Shown here: positions 1 through 6,055 of the stretch, in pieces | Layout of the letters: each line of letters starts with the position of its first letter | How positions within the stretch are numbered: the first letter of the stretch is position 1 | Assembly: GCA_021786215.1 (NCBI GenBank) | Contig: JAJYNT010000190.1 | Span: 1-6,380, forward strand | DNA: 6,380 bases | Source: Chloroflexota bacterium | GTDB lineage: Bacteria; Chloroflexota; UBA6077 | Direction: 5' to 3' | The notes under the pieces: generated by a model | Databases searched by the model: none | What the model saw: the letters and a program-made list of their open reading frames with translations, nothing else | Told to the model about the DNA's origin: nothing | Program-made: the position numbers and the translations under genes

Positions 1-1
1 C

Positions 2-277
2 GTGCGCGGGGTCTACACCGAATATTCAGGCCCGTACCTGGCGCTGATCGAGCTGACCCATTGGTACGAGCTGCTGCTGGTGTTGGGGATCATTGGCCTG
101 TTCTGGGCTACCAGCATCTGGGCCGCCGCGGCTCTGGCCCTCGCGGCCTTCCTGCTGGAGATTGTGGTGGATAACATCGAAGCGCGGATGACTTGGTCCT
201 GGATGATCAAGTTCGTATGGACCACCGGCATCAGTCTTAGCGCCGTGAACATCGCGGCGCTCTACCTTATCAAGTAG
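2..277 (+). CDS. echB: Ech-type hydrogenase membrane subunit EchB (NuoH-like), C-terminal part
   Basis: This is the C-terminal 91 residues of the polytopic membrane subunit that anchors an energy-converting [NiFe] hydrogenase and is homologous to complex I NuoH/ND1. The gene begins before the window; the first visible in-frame codon is at base 2, and a TAG at 275-277 ends it. The fragment has about three hydrophobic segments (roughly residues 22-37, 39-57 and 74-90). Between the last two lies a polar loop, DNIEARMTWSWM, of the kind seen near the C-terminus of EchB/HyfC proteins. In the family this subunit forms part of the ion-translocating module and the docking surface for the soluble subunits. 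The identity rests on this tail plus the echCDEF genes directly downstream. It could equally be named for another group 4 hydrogenase (HyfC, CooK), but the compact gene order favours Ech. Confidence 0.85.
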   Translation: MRGVYTEYSGPYLALIELTHWYELLLVLGIIGLFWATSIWAAAALALAAFLLEIVVDNIEARMTWSWMIKFVWTTGISLSAVNIAALYLIK

Positions 278-327
278 GAGCCGGCTCCTGCCGGCGATCG
301 TGGTCGCGAGCAGGAGCTCGCTCCGAT
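274..327. repeat. REPIN-like pair of inverted palindromic hairpins between echB and echC
   Basis: Two hairpins face each other around position 300. The left one is GCCGGC (280-285), loop TCCT (286-289), GCCGGC (290-295). The right one is GCGAGC (306-311), loop AGGA (312-315), GCTCGC (316-321). Read on the minus strand, the right copy aligns with the left as GGA-GCnnGC-TCCT-GCnnGC-GAY. The loop and flanks are conserved, and the two variable stem bases change together so that pairing is kept. Two inverted REP units with compensatory stem changes are the hallmark of REPINs, which RAYT-type (TnpA-REP) transposases mobilise in gammaproteobacteria. The echB stop codon lies inside the left unit. No RAYT gene is in the window. 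The two arms also pair with each other (13 of 15 positions over 277-291 and 310-324), so the RNA could form one long stem in the intercistronic mRNA. Confidence 0.6.
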
Positions 328-351
328 GGGATTGCGTATGAGGAGGGAGCG

Positions 352-795
352 ATGGGACTGGTAAGCAGATCCCGTATGAAGTCGCCCTGGATCCTGCATT
401 ACGACTGTGGCAGCTGCAACGGGTGTGACATTGAGATACTGGCCTGTCTGACCCCGCTGTACGACGTCGAACGTTTCGGCATCGTCAATGTGGGCAATCC
501 CAAACATGCCGATGTGTTGGTGGTGACCGGACCGGCCAATAGGCGTAATCAGAGGGTGCTGCGCAACCTGTACGACCAGATGCCGGATCCCAAGGTGGTG
601 ATAGCGGTGGGCACATGCGCCTGCTCCGGGGGCGTCTTCCACAACTGCTACAACGTTATGGGGGGCGTGGACAAGGTGGTGCCGGTAAACGTGTACGTTC
701 CGGGCTGCGCGGCCAGGCCGGAGGCCATCATCGACGGGGTGGTGAAGGCGCTGGCCCTGTTCGCGCCGGCCAACGGCAAGGAGGCTGTCAGGTGA
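352..795 (+). CDS. echC: Ech-type hydrogenase small subunit EchC (NuoB-like)
   Basis: This 147-residue protein is the electron-transfer small subunit of a group 4 [NiFe] hydrogenase, homologous to NuoB and HyfI/HycG. It carries a single proximal [4Fe-4S] cluster next to the Ni-Fe site of the large subunit. Expected ligands are visible: CGSCNGCD at residues 19-26, GTCACSGG at 87-94 and VPGCAARP at 116-123. The family C-x2-C pair (probably C22 and C25) replaces the adjacent Cys-Cys of NuoB, which points to a hydrogenase rather than complex I. The protein is short and has no Tat signal or extra cluster domain, as expected for Ech/Hyc small subunits facing the cytoplasm. The ATG at 352 is chosen because AGGAGG lies at 341-346, five bases upstream. 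A second ATG at codon 9 has no comparable site. The gene overlaps echD by three bases. Confidence 0.93.
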   Translation: MGLVSRSRMKSPWILHYDCGSCNGCDIEILACLTPLYDVERFGIVNVGNPKHADVLVVTGPANRRNQRVLRNLYDQMPDPKVVIAVGTCACSGGVFHNCYNVMGGVDKVVPVNVYVPGCAARPEAIIDGVVKALALFAPANGKEAVR

Positions 796-1181
796 TCGAA
801 AACGAGAGAGCGGTGGGTCCAGCAGATCTGGTGAGCGAGGTACAGAAGCTGTTCGACGGTGGATACCGCCTTGTCACCGCCACCTGTTTGGACCAGGGGG
901 ACAGCTTCGAGATTTCATATCACTTCGATAGAGAGCTGACGATGCAGAACCTCAGGATGGTGTTTCCCAAGGAAGCCGAGGTTCCCAGCATCACCGGCGT
1001 CTATCTGGCAGCTTTCCTGATCGAGAACGAGATCAAGGAGATGTTCGGGGCGAAGATAGCCGGCATCGCCGTCGATTACGGAGGAAAGCTGCTGGTGACC
1101 GAGGAGACCCTGCAGACCCCGCTGCTGAAGTCGATACAGGTGACATCGCTGGCCGCCAGCCACAACGGAGGTGCCAAATGA
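792..1181 (+). CDS. echD: Ech-type hydrogenase subunit EchD (NuoC-like)
   Basis: This 129-residue soluble subunit corresponds to the NuoC/30-kDa subunit of complex I and has no cofactor. In the family it sits against the large and small subunits in the connecting module. The recognisable signature is AAFLIENEIKEMFG at residues 73-86, matching the W/F-ExE-DMFG region of NuoC-like proteins. The short length is typical of EchD, which keeps only the core of the NuoC fold. The start is the GTG at 792, which overlaps the echC stop as GTGA. AAGGAGG lies at 778-784, seven bases upstream. The frame stays open back to 615, but that extension would lie inside echC and has no family resemblance. The stop overlaps the echE start as ATGA (1178-1181), so translation of echC, echD and echE is probably coupled. 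Confidence 0.9.
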   Translation: MIENERAVGPADLVSEVQKLFDGGYRLVTATCLDQGDSFEISYHFDRELTMQNLRMVFPKEAEVPSITGVYLAAFLIENEIKEMFGAKIAGIAVDYGGKLLVTEETLQTPLLKSIQVTSLAASHNGGAK

Positions 1182-2257
1182 GCCGCCAGACCGTGGTGCC
1201 CTTCGGCCCGCAGCATCCTGTCCTGCCGGAGCCGATCCAGCTGAAGCTAACGCTGGAGGATGAGAAGGTAGTTGGGGTGCTACCGGCTTTCGGCTACTGC
1301 CATCGTGGGGTGGAGAAGGCGGGCGAGCTGAACGAGTTTCCCCAGAACGTCTTCCTTGTGGAGCGGATCTGCGGCATCTGCAGCTTTATACACGCCCTCT
1401 GCTACTGCCAGGGGATCGAGAAGATCATGGGGGTGGAGGTGCCCGAGCGGGCCAAGTTCCTGCGGGTCGTCTGGAGCGAGCTGCACAGGATGCACAGCCA
1501 CCTGCTCTGGGTGGGGTTGCTGGCCGATGCCTTCGGGTTCGAAAGCCTCTTCATGCAGACGTGGCGCTTCCGCGAGAAGGTGATGGACCTCCTGGAGAAA
1601 ACCTGCGGTAGCCGCGTGATCATCTCCACCTGCACCATAGGGGGTGTGCGGAGGGACATCAGCGACGAGCATCTATCGGAGATCCTATCCACTCTCAAAG
1701 AGGTGGAGAAGGGGCTGGATCAGGTGGCCGGCGTCATAGAGAAGGACTACACGATTCGCAAGCGGTGCATCGGAGTTGGGCCGATGACGAGGGAGCAGGC
1801 GATCGCCTTTGGCGCGGTGGGCCCCACCTTGAGGGGTAGCGGCATCGCCCAAGATCTGAGGATAACCGGCTACGCCGCATACGGCCAGCTCAGGTTCGAG
1901 CCGGTGGTGGAAACCGCTGGGGACAGCTACGCTCGGGCTCTGGTGCGAGTCCGGGAGATCTACCAGTCCATCGATCTGGTGCGGCAAGCCATAGACATGA
2001 TGCCCACGGGTGAGATCGCGGTAAAGGTGAGGGGCAACCCCGATGGAGAGACAATCATGCGAGTGGAGCAGCCCCGGGGGGAGCTGTTCTACTACATTAA
2101 GGGGAACGGCACCAAGAACCTGGAGCGGCTGCGGGTTAGGACCCCAACCTTCCAGAACGCCGCGACCCTGCTGGCGATGATGCCGGGGATGACGCTGGCC
2201 GACGTGCCGGTGATCGCTCTCTCCATCGACCCGTGCTTTAGCTGCACCGAAAGATAA
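1178..2257 (+). CDS. echE: Ech-type [NiFe]-hydrogenase large subunit EchE (NuoD-like)
   Basis: This 359-residue catalytic subunit carries the Ni-Fe centre where protons are reduced to hydrogen or hydrogen is oxidised. Both metal-binding motifs are present. The N-terminal one is RICGICSFIHA (residues 63-73, C65 and C68). The C-terminal one is DPCFSCTER (351-359, C353 and C356). Four cysteines separate it from the quinone-binding NuoD homologue, which lacks them. An N-terminal FGPQHP (9-14) and the G-x-HRGVEK region (about 39-47) are shared by NuoD and group 4 large subunits. The protein ends immediately after the second CxxC motif with no C-terminal extension, so no maturation protease should be needed to release a tail. 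The start ATG overlaps the echD stop; the sequence just upstream (GGAGG at 1167-1171) gives a good ribosome site. All catalytic cysteines are intact, so the gene looks functional. Confidence 0.95.
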   Translation: MSRQTVVPFGPQHPVLPEPIQLKLTLEDEKVVGVLPAFGYCHRGVEKAGELNEFPQNVFLVERICGICSFIHALCYCQGIEKIMGVEVPERAKFLRVVWSELHRMHSHLLWVGLLADAFGFESLFMQTWRFREKVMDLLEKTCGSRVIISTCTIGGVRRDISDEHLSEILSTLKEVEKGLDQVAGVIEKDYTIRKRCIGVGPMTREQAIAFGAVGPTLRGSGIAQDLRITGYAAYGQLRFEPVVETAGDSYARALVRVREIYQSIDLVRQAIDMMPTGEIAVKVRGNPDGETIMRVEQPRGELFYYIKGNGTKNLERLRVRTPTFQNAATLLAMMPGMTLADVPVIALSIDPCFSCTER

Positions 2258-2260
2258 GAT

Positions 2261-2306
2261 GTGCTGAGCGCACGGTGCTGCGTTTGGACGGAAGCCGGCT
2301 CAGCAC
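2261..2306 (+). repeat. Perfect 9-bp inverted repeat in the echE-echF spacer
   Basis: GTGCTGAGC at 2261-2269 and GCTCAGCAC at 2298-2306 are exact reverse complements separated by 28 bases. The repeat starts three bases after the echE stop and ends 14 bases before the echF ribosome site, so it fills most of the 75-base spacer. There is no T-run after it, which argues against a simple intrinsic terminator. In the operon mRNA it could act as a stability or processing element, or modulate echF translation. These roles are inference; only the repeat is seen. Confidence 0.5.
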
Positions 2307-2319
2307 TCAGGACCGTGGG

Positions 2320-2326
2320 AAGGAGG
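2320..2326 (+). promoter_or_regulatory. Ribosome binding site that fixes the echF start
   Basis: AAGGAGG lies six bases before the ATG at 2333, an ideal spacing. The same frame is open from an ATG at 2261, but that earlier codon would put 24 unconserved residues in front of the protein and would be read through the inverted repeat. This site therefore decides for 2333. Confidence 0.75.
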
Positions 2327-2332
2327 TTATAC

Positions 2333-2722
2333 ATGGCTTGGTTCTTGCCGGGGGTCTTGGGCAACCTGTTCGGTGGCCCTGCGACGCGGCTCTACCCGTT
2401 CAAGAAGCGAGATCCGTTCGAGAACGTGCGGGGACAGATAGAGCTCGACCGAAACAACTGCACCTACTGCGGGGCCTGCTCCAAGCGGTGCCCCACCGGG
2501 GCCATAAACGTGGATCGAACCAACAAGCTGTTCTACTTCGAACCGTTCCGCTGCATCATCTGCGAGGCCTGCATCGAGATCTGCCCGAGGAACGGGATCA
2601 AGCTGTTGAGCAGCCACCGGTCGCCGGAGTACACGAAGCCGGTATTGATCTACCAGCCCGATGGCAACGGGACGCACAAGGCTCCAGCCGCCGCGGACTC
2701 GGAACAGCTGGCAATACCGTAG
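2333..2722 (+). CDS. echF: Ech-type hydrogenase ferredoxin-like subunit EchF, two [4Fe-4S] clusters
   Basis: This 129-residue polyferredoxin-type subunit is homologous to NuoI and HyfH and brings electrons from soluble ferredoxin to the small subunit. Two classical [4Fe-4S] motifs of the CxxCxxCxxxCP type are complete: cysteines 43, 46, 49 and 53, then 74, 77, 80 and 84. Each is followed by a proline and then the short strand usual in bacterial ferredoxins (CPTGAINV, CPRNGIKL). The N-terminus carries a short hydrophobic stretch (about residues 1-14) typical of the membrane-facing edge of NuoI-like subunits. The last 25 residues are polar and look unstructured. The spacer of 75 bases from echE is long compared with the overlaps upstream and holds an inverted repeat. 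This is the last gene of the operon, because the next gene is on the opposite strand. Confidence 0.92.
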   Translation: MAWFLPGVLGNLFGGPATRLYPFKKRDPFENVRGQIELDRNNCTYCGACSKRCPTGAINVDRTNKLFYFEPFRCIICEACIEICPRNGIKLLSSHRSPEYTKPVLIYQPDGNGTHKAPAAADSEQLAIP

Positions 2723-2734
2723 GGATATCCTCGC

Positions 2735-2760
2735 GTTCTCCCGGGATCGCGCGGGAAGAC
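2735..2760. terminator. Possible stem-loop terminator between convergent echF and ogt
   Basis: A nine-position stem (2735-2743 with 2752-2760) closes an eight-base loop. TCCCG pairs with CGGGA at the top, followed by one mismatch and one G-U-type pair lower down. It lies 12 bases after the echF stop and in the 75-base gap where the two transcription units converge. No T-run follows on either strand, so it is weak as an intrinsic terminator. It is listed because nothing better is present in the gap. Confidence 0.3.
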
Positions 2761-2797
2761 CGCTCTTGCCGGCCCCTGTCCGGGCGAGGGTGCCGGG

Positions 2798-3355
2798 TCA
2801 GGCTAAGACGGGGAGATGGGACGGCAGCTTCTCCCCATCTGCCTGTTTCCCCACTGCTCTCGCTTCCATCTCCAGTAGCCGTTTCTTCTGCTCCAGACCC
2901 CCACCGAATCCCGTCAGGTTCCCCCCTGCACCAATCACTCGATGGCACGGGATAACAACTGGAATGGGGTTTGCCGCCATGGCACCTCCGACCGCCCTGA
3001 AGGCACGGGGAGAGCCGGCCTCGCGCGCGAGATCGGCGTAGCTTCGGGTCTCACCGTAGGGGATCGTGGCGCACAGTTCCCATACGCGCCGCCAGAAGGG
3101 CGGGCCATCGGGTAGATCCAGGGGAACGTCGGAGAAGTCCGACGGTTCGCCGTTGAGATAGCCAACTAGCCTTTGCTGCAGCTCGGGCCAGACGCTGCCG
3201 TCCTGCGGGAAACCCTGTGGCCAGGCCGAGTAGAGTCGGTCCCAGGCGGCAACTTCCGTGGGCTGGGGGAGGGTTAGCCCCATCAGCCCCTGCTGGGAGA
3301 CGGCCATCCCCAGCCATCCCCAGCTGCAAGAGAACACGGAGAGGTGGATTGGCAT
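2798..3355 (-). CDS. ogt: Methylated-DNA--protein-cysteine S-methyltransferase (Ogt/MGMT type)
   Basis: This 185-residue suicide enzyme transfers the alkyl group from O6-alkylguanine (and O4-alkylthymine) in DNA to its own cysteine. The active-site motif IPCHRV occurs at residues 135-140, with C137 as acceptor. Upstream, residues 99-130 form the helix-turn-helix DNA-binding part, including PYGETRSYADLA and the arginine-finger region AFRAVGGAMAANP. GFGGGLEQKKRLLEMEA at 149-165 follows the active site as in the family. The N-terminal about 80 residues match the divergent ribonuclease-H-like domain of Ogt. There is no Ada-type regulatory domain. The ATG at 3355 is preferred because AGGAGG lies seven bases upstream (3363-3368) and a promoter lies just before that. 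The frame is open further to 3493, but those 46 residues are not family-like. It is downstream of the kinase gene on the same strand, probably by chance. Confidence 0.95.
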   Translation of the reverse strand: MPIHLSVFSCSWGWLGMAVSQQGLMGLTLPQPTEVAAWDRLYSAWPQGFPQDGSVWPELQQRLVGYLNGEPSDFSDVPLDLPDGPPFWRRVWELCATIPYGETRSYADLAREAGSPRAFRAVGGAMAANPIPVVIPCHRVIGAGGNLTGFGGGLEQKKRLLEMEARAVGKQADGEKLPSHLPVLA

Positions 3356-3362
3356 GTGAGTG

Positions 3363-3368
3363 CCTCCT
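3363..3368 (-). promoter_or_regulatory. Ribosome binding site that fixes the ogt start
   Basis: On the minus strand this reads AGGAGG, seven bases before the ATG at 3355. It supports the 185-residue form over the longer open frame that reaches 3493. Confidence 0.75.
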
Positions 3369-3395
3369 ATGCCACTCGGTATCAGTTTGGTGCAC

Positions 3396-3424
3396 AATAT
3401 ACGGGAGGTGGTCCCTTCAGGCAA
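3396..3424 (-). promoter_or_regulatory. Sigma70-like promoter for ogt
   Basis: On the minus strand TTGCCT (3424-3419, -35, 4 of 6 consensus) is followed after exactly 17 bases by TATATT (3401-3396, -10, 5 of 6). Transcription would start near 3389, giving a leader of about 34 bases that contains the AGGAGG site. This suggests ogt is expressed on its own rather than only from the kinase gene upstream. No Ada or LexA box was recognised. Confidence 0.5.
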
Positions 3425-3531
3425 GAGCGGAGCGTGCCGCCGCACTTTATAAGGATCCTGGGGTTGGACTTCAACCTTCCGAGGTAGGGCCAAGAGCGTC
3501 GGGTGGGTCCAGGCGGCGCGGTCGCTCTCGG

Positions 3532-5835
3532 CTAGCAGCGATCTCGCACCGGCAGCTCGACATAGAAGGTGCTTCCCTTGCCCTCTTTGCTATCGAACCA
3601 GATCCGACCGCCGTGGGCCTCCACGATCCCCTTGCTCACATAGAGCCCCAGTCCTGCCCCACTCTTCCTCTCCCCGGTGCTCGCGCGGTAGAAGCGCTGG
3701 AAGATGTAAGGCTGCTGATCCCGCGGTATGCCGTATCCTCGATCGCGCACGGAGAGCAGCGCCCGGGCGTCGTGACGCTCCAGCGCCACGTCGATCTCCG
3801 TCCCCTCCCGTGAGTACTTGTCGGCGTTGGATAGGAGGTTCGTTATCACCTGTTCCATCCGGCTGGTGTCGATGCAGACGGGGATCCCTTCCTTGATGGA
3901 GATTCGGAGCGGGTGGTTGACTATTCCCACCTGCATCCGCTCCGCGACCTCTCTCACCAGTGCCGCCAGATCCACCGACTGCTTCTCCAGGGCGAGACGC
4001 CCGAACTGGATTCTGGATACGTCAAGCAGCCGATCCGCCAGGATCGCCATCCGGTTGGTCTGATCGAGAATCTGCTGGGCCATACCGATCTCCGTGGCTC
4101 GCTCTGGTAGGGAGCGCAGCCTCTGTAGGAGGATCTGGGCGTACCCCTTCACCACGGTGAGCGGGGTCTTCAGCTCGTGTGAGGCAACGGAAATGAACTC
4201 ATCCTTCAGCCGATCTATCTCTTTTGCTTCGGTCACGTCCCTAGCCACTATCACCGCGGCCACGATCTGGCCAGCCGCGTCCCTGATTGGCGCCCCCGAG
4301 AGGCTGAGGAAGCGATCCCCTCTACTGTCTGCGATCGGCGTGATGATCATCACCGAGTTGGTGAAGCTCTCGCCCCGCAGGGCGTGGGTTGCCGGAAGCT
4401 GATCGTAGGAGAGTGGCTTGCCGTTCTCCGATCTGGGCTTAAGCAGCTGGAAATGCTGGCGCAGCGACTCGACGACCGGTTCTCCTTCTCCCGAGCCCAA
4501 CAGCCGGTCATAGGCCCTGTTGCGGCGCAGCAATCTCATCTTACTGTCGAAGACGTACACGGCCTCGGTCATGGTGTCCAGCACCGTCTCCAATTCCGAA
4601 GCCCGGTGCTGCGCCAGTTCCGCCAACTGTTCCACCTGAGCTCTCGCCTCCAACTCCCTCCGATAGAGGAAGGCGCTATCGAGGGCGGCCCCCAGCCGGT
4701 CGGCGATCAGCGCCGCGAAGCGCAGATCCTCCTTGGAGAAGGTGATGGGCCGGCTCGCGAGCGAGACGAACAGCCCGTAGTTGGTGCGCCGCGTGCCGAT
4801 GGGGACTGCCAGGGCAGCCGAGAAACGAGCCTGCGTCAGGGCTTGTGGATCGAATCCCAAGGTGGTTTCCCCGGCTTCCAGGTCGGCCACGAGAATGGGC
4901 TTGCCGGTGGTGAGGATCTGCTCTTGAATGGCATTCCAGGACCGCTCCAGCAATTCGGCGGCAGCCTCCCTTCGGTGCGGAGCATGGTGAAAAATGACAC
5001 CTGTCGCCACTATCTCGGGCCTGTTGGGCTCCACTAGATAGATGGCTGCCACGTCGCCTAACGGTTCGGTGGCTCGCTCCGCGATCGACCCTAGAGGAAG
5101 TTCCTCGCCGGGCGGGAGCCGCAGCAGCACAGCGCCCAGATCGGATAAGAATCGGGAGCGGCGCTCTGCTCGTTCAACCTGCACGACCTTCTCTCTCAGG
5201 CGGATGTCGGTCTCCGTGTACAGGCGAGCATTCTCTATGGCGATGGCGGCGTGAGCGGCGAAGAGGGACAGGATCTCCTCGTCCGCCTCGGTGAACTCAT
5301 CTGCACCCAGTTTGTCGGTCATATAGAAGTTGCCGAGGACCCTGTCTCCACGAATGATAGGAACCCCCATGAAGCTGGTCATAAATGGATGATGGGGAGG
5401 AAAGCCGATCGAGCGAGGGTCCTTGGATACGTCCTTCACCCGCAGGGGGTGGGGAAAGCGGATCAGCTCGCCCAGCAATCCCAGACCTCGGGGCCAGTGC
5501 TCTATGGCCCTCACCTGCTCGTCCGTCACTCCAGACACGACGAAGTGAGTGAGCCGCCGTCGTTCCTCATCGATGACGCCCAGGGCGGCGTAGCGGGCGC
5601 TCACCAGTTCCCGGGCCGCATCCACGATTTTCTGGAGAGCCGCATCCAGCGATAGCTCCGTGGCGATCGCGAGGGTTGCTCGGTATACCGCCTCCGCTCG
5701 ATGGTTGCCACCCTGAAAGGTGCTGGCTCGGCCTCGTCTCTTCCGATCCCGTTCCACGTTCTTGCCCTGCAACTTTCGGTTTCCTACAGTCACATTCCCT
5801 ACATGAACTATACCGCGTTTCAAAGCTCTGCCCAA
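3532..5835 (-). CDS. Soluble sensor histidine kinase, GAF-GAF-PAS-HisKA-HATPase
   Basis: This is a hybrid-free sensor kinase of up to 767 residues without membrane segments, so it senses a cytoplasmic signal. Domains in order, numbered from the longest frame, are: GAF 1 about 47-207; a charged coiled-coil linker 207-230; GAF 2 about 231-392; a second helical linker 392-415; PAS about 416-540; and HisKA from about 541 with the phospho-accepting H553 in SVASHELKTPLT. The HATPase domain, about 655-763, has an N box NLLSNADKYS (666-675), a G1 box DRGYGIP (698-704), and FQRFYR and GAGLGL (726-731). GAF 1 contains GFPPHHPFMTSFMGVPI (144-160), resembling the GAF of DevS/DosS-type kinases. No response regulator is adjacent, so it is an orphan here. 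The coordinates mark the longest frame (TTG at 5835). A candidate promoter lies inside that N-terminus, so the real start may be the TTG at 5772 or the GTG at 5757. None has a strong ribosome site, and all keep every domain intact. Confidence 0.92.
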   Translation of the reverse strand: MGRALKRGIVHVGNVTVGNRKLQGKNVERDRKRRGRASTFQGGNHRAEAVYRATLAIATELSLDAALQKIVDAARELVSARYAALGVIDEERRRLTHFVVSGVTDEQVRAIEHWPRGLGLLGELIRFPHPLRVKDVSKDPRSIGFPPHHPFMTSFMGVPIIRGDRVLGNFYMTDKLGADEFTEADEEILSLFAAHAAIAIENARLYTETDIRLREKVVQVERAERRSRFLSDLGAVLLRLPPGEELPLGSIAERATEPLGDVAAIYLVEPNRPEIVATGVIFHHAPHRREAAAELLERSWNAIQEQILTTGKPILVADLEAGETTLGFDPQALTQARFSAALAVPIGTRRTNYGLFVSLASRPITFSKEDLRFAALIADRLGAALDSAFLYRRELEARAQVEQLAELAQHRASELETVLDTMTEAVYVFDSKMRLLRRNRAYDRLLGSGEGEPVVESLRQHFQLLKPRSENGKPLSYDQLPATHALRGESFTNSVMIITPIADSRGDRFLSLSGAPIRDAAGQIVAAVIVARDVTEAKEIDRLKDEFISVASHELKTPLTVVKGYAQILLQRLRSLPERATEIGMAQQILDQTNRMAILADRLLDVSRIQFGRLALEKQSVDLAALVREVAERMQVGIVNHPLRISIKEGIPVCIDTSRMEQVITNLLSNADKYSREGTEIDVALERHDARALLSVRDRGYGIPRDQQPYIFQRFYRASTGERKSGAGLGLYVSKGIVEAHGGRIWFDSKEGKGSTFYVELPVRDRC
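5807..5835 (-). promoter_or_regulatory. Candidate promoter of the histidine kinase gene
   Basis: On the minus strand TTGGGC (5835-5830, weak -35) is followed after 17 bases by TATAGT (5812-5807, -10, 5 of 6 consensus). If it is used, the transcript would begin near 5800 and translation would have to start at 5772 (TTG with AGGA nine bases upstream) or 5757 (GTG). The weak -35 keeps confidence low. Confidence 0.3.
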
Positions 5836-5852
5836 CAGCGCTGTACGTGGGA

Positions 5853-6005
5853 TTACGCAAACAGGAAGTGCGTGGTTGCCTGGTCCAGCCTGATCGTGGC
5901 GCTCATCACCAATCTCCAGCGCTGCTCGGGTGCGACCGTGGGGAAGAGGGCGTCCAGCCCGCCCTCCCGATAGACAGGGTACAGGGACAGGCGGTCCTCA
6001 CCCAT
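5853..6005 (-). CDS. Possible small protein of 50 residues, unknown function
   Basis: An ATG at 6005 opens a 50-codon frame that ends with TAA at 5853-5855, in the gap between the AhpD-like gene and the kinase. I do not recognise the product. It is soluble, with a GG turn (YREGGLDALFP, residues 12-22) and a helical-looking second half rich in R, V, L and T. In favour, third codon positions are strongly GC-rich, first positions intermediate and second positions lowest, the pattern of the real genes around it. Against, there is no convincing ribosome binding site, a stop sits two codons upstream of the ATG, and it is short. It could also be the remnant of a longer gene. Treat it as a tentative hypothetical. 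Confidence 0.3.
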   Translation of the reverse strand: MGEDRLSLYPVYREGGLDALFPTVAPEQRWRLVMSATIRLDQATTHFLFA

Positions 6006-6055
6006 GGGTCAACGGGAGAGCACCCCGGGGCCCACAAGGCAGGGGCGGAGGGACT

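Noticed and set aside
352..2722. Complex I (nuoBCDI) instead of a hydrogenase
   Set aside because: The large subunit has both CxxC nickel-binding motifs and the small subunit has the hydrogenase CxxC arrangement, which complex I subunits lack.
2275..2955. 226-residue open frame on the plus strand across echF and into ogt
   Set aside because: It is out of frame with the clear EchF ferredoxin motifs and has arginine-rich, low-complexity composition typical of antisense or off-frame reading of GC-rich genes.
3462..3476. Small hairpin GGTTG-GACTT-CAACC between the kinase and ogt as a terminator
   Set aside because: The stem is only five base pairs and no T-run follows on the minus strand, so it is too weak to call.
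3356..3493. 46-residue N-terminal extension of Ogt up to 3493
   Set aside because: The ATG at 3355 has an AGGAGG site at ideal spacing, and a promoter lies inside the supposed extension. The extra residues do not resemble the family.
4384..5037. 217-residue plus-strand frame inside the kinase gene
   Set aside because: It lies opposite the GAF 2 and PAS regions of a well-supported kinase, and the translation has no recognisable motif.
6023..6030. CCCCGGGG palindrome after the AhpD-like gene as a terminator
   Set aside because: An eight-base palindrome with no loop space and no T-run is expected by chance in GC-rich DNA.
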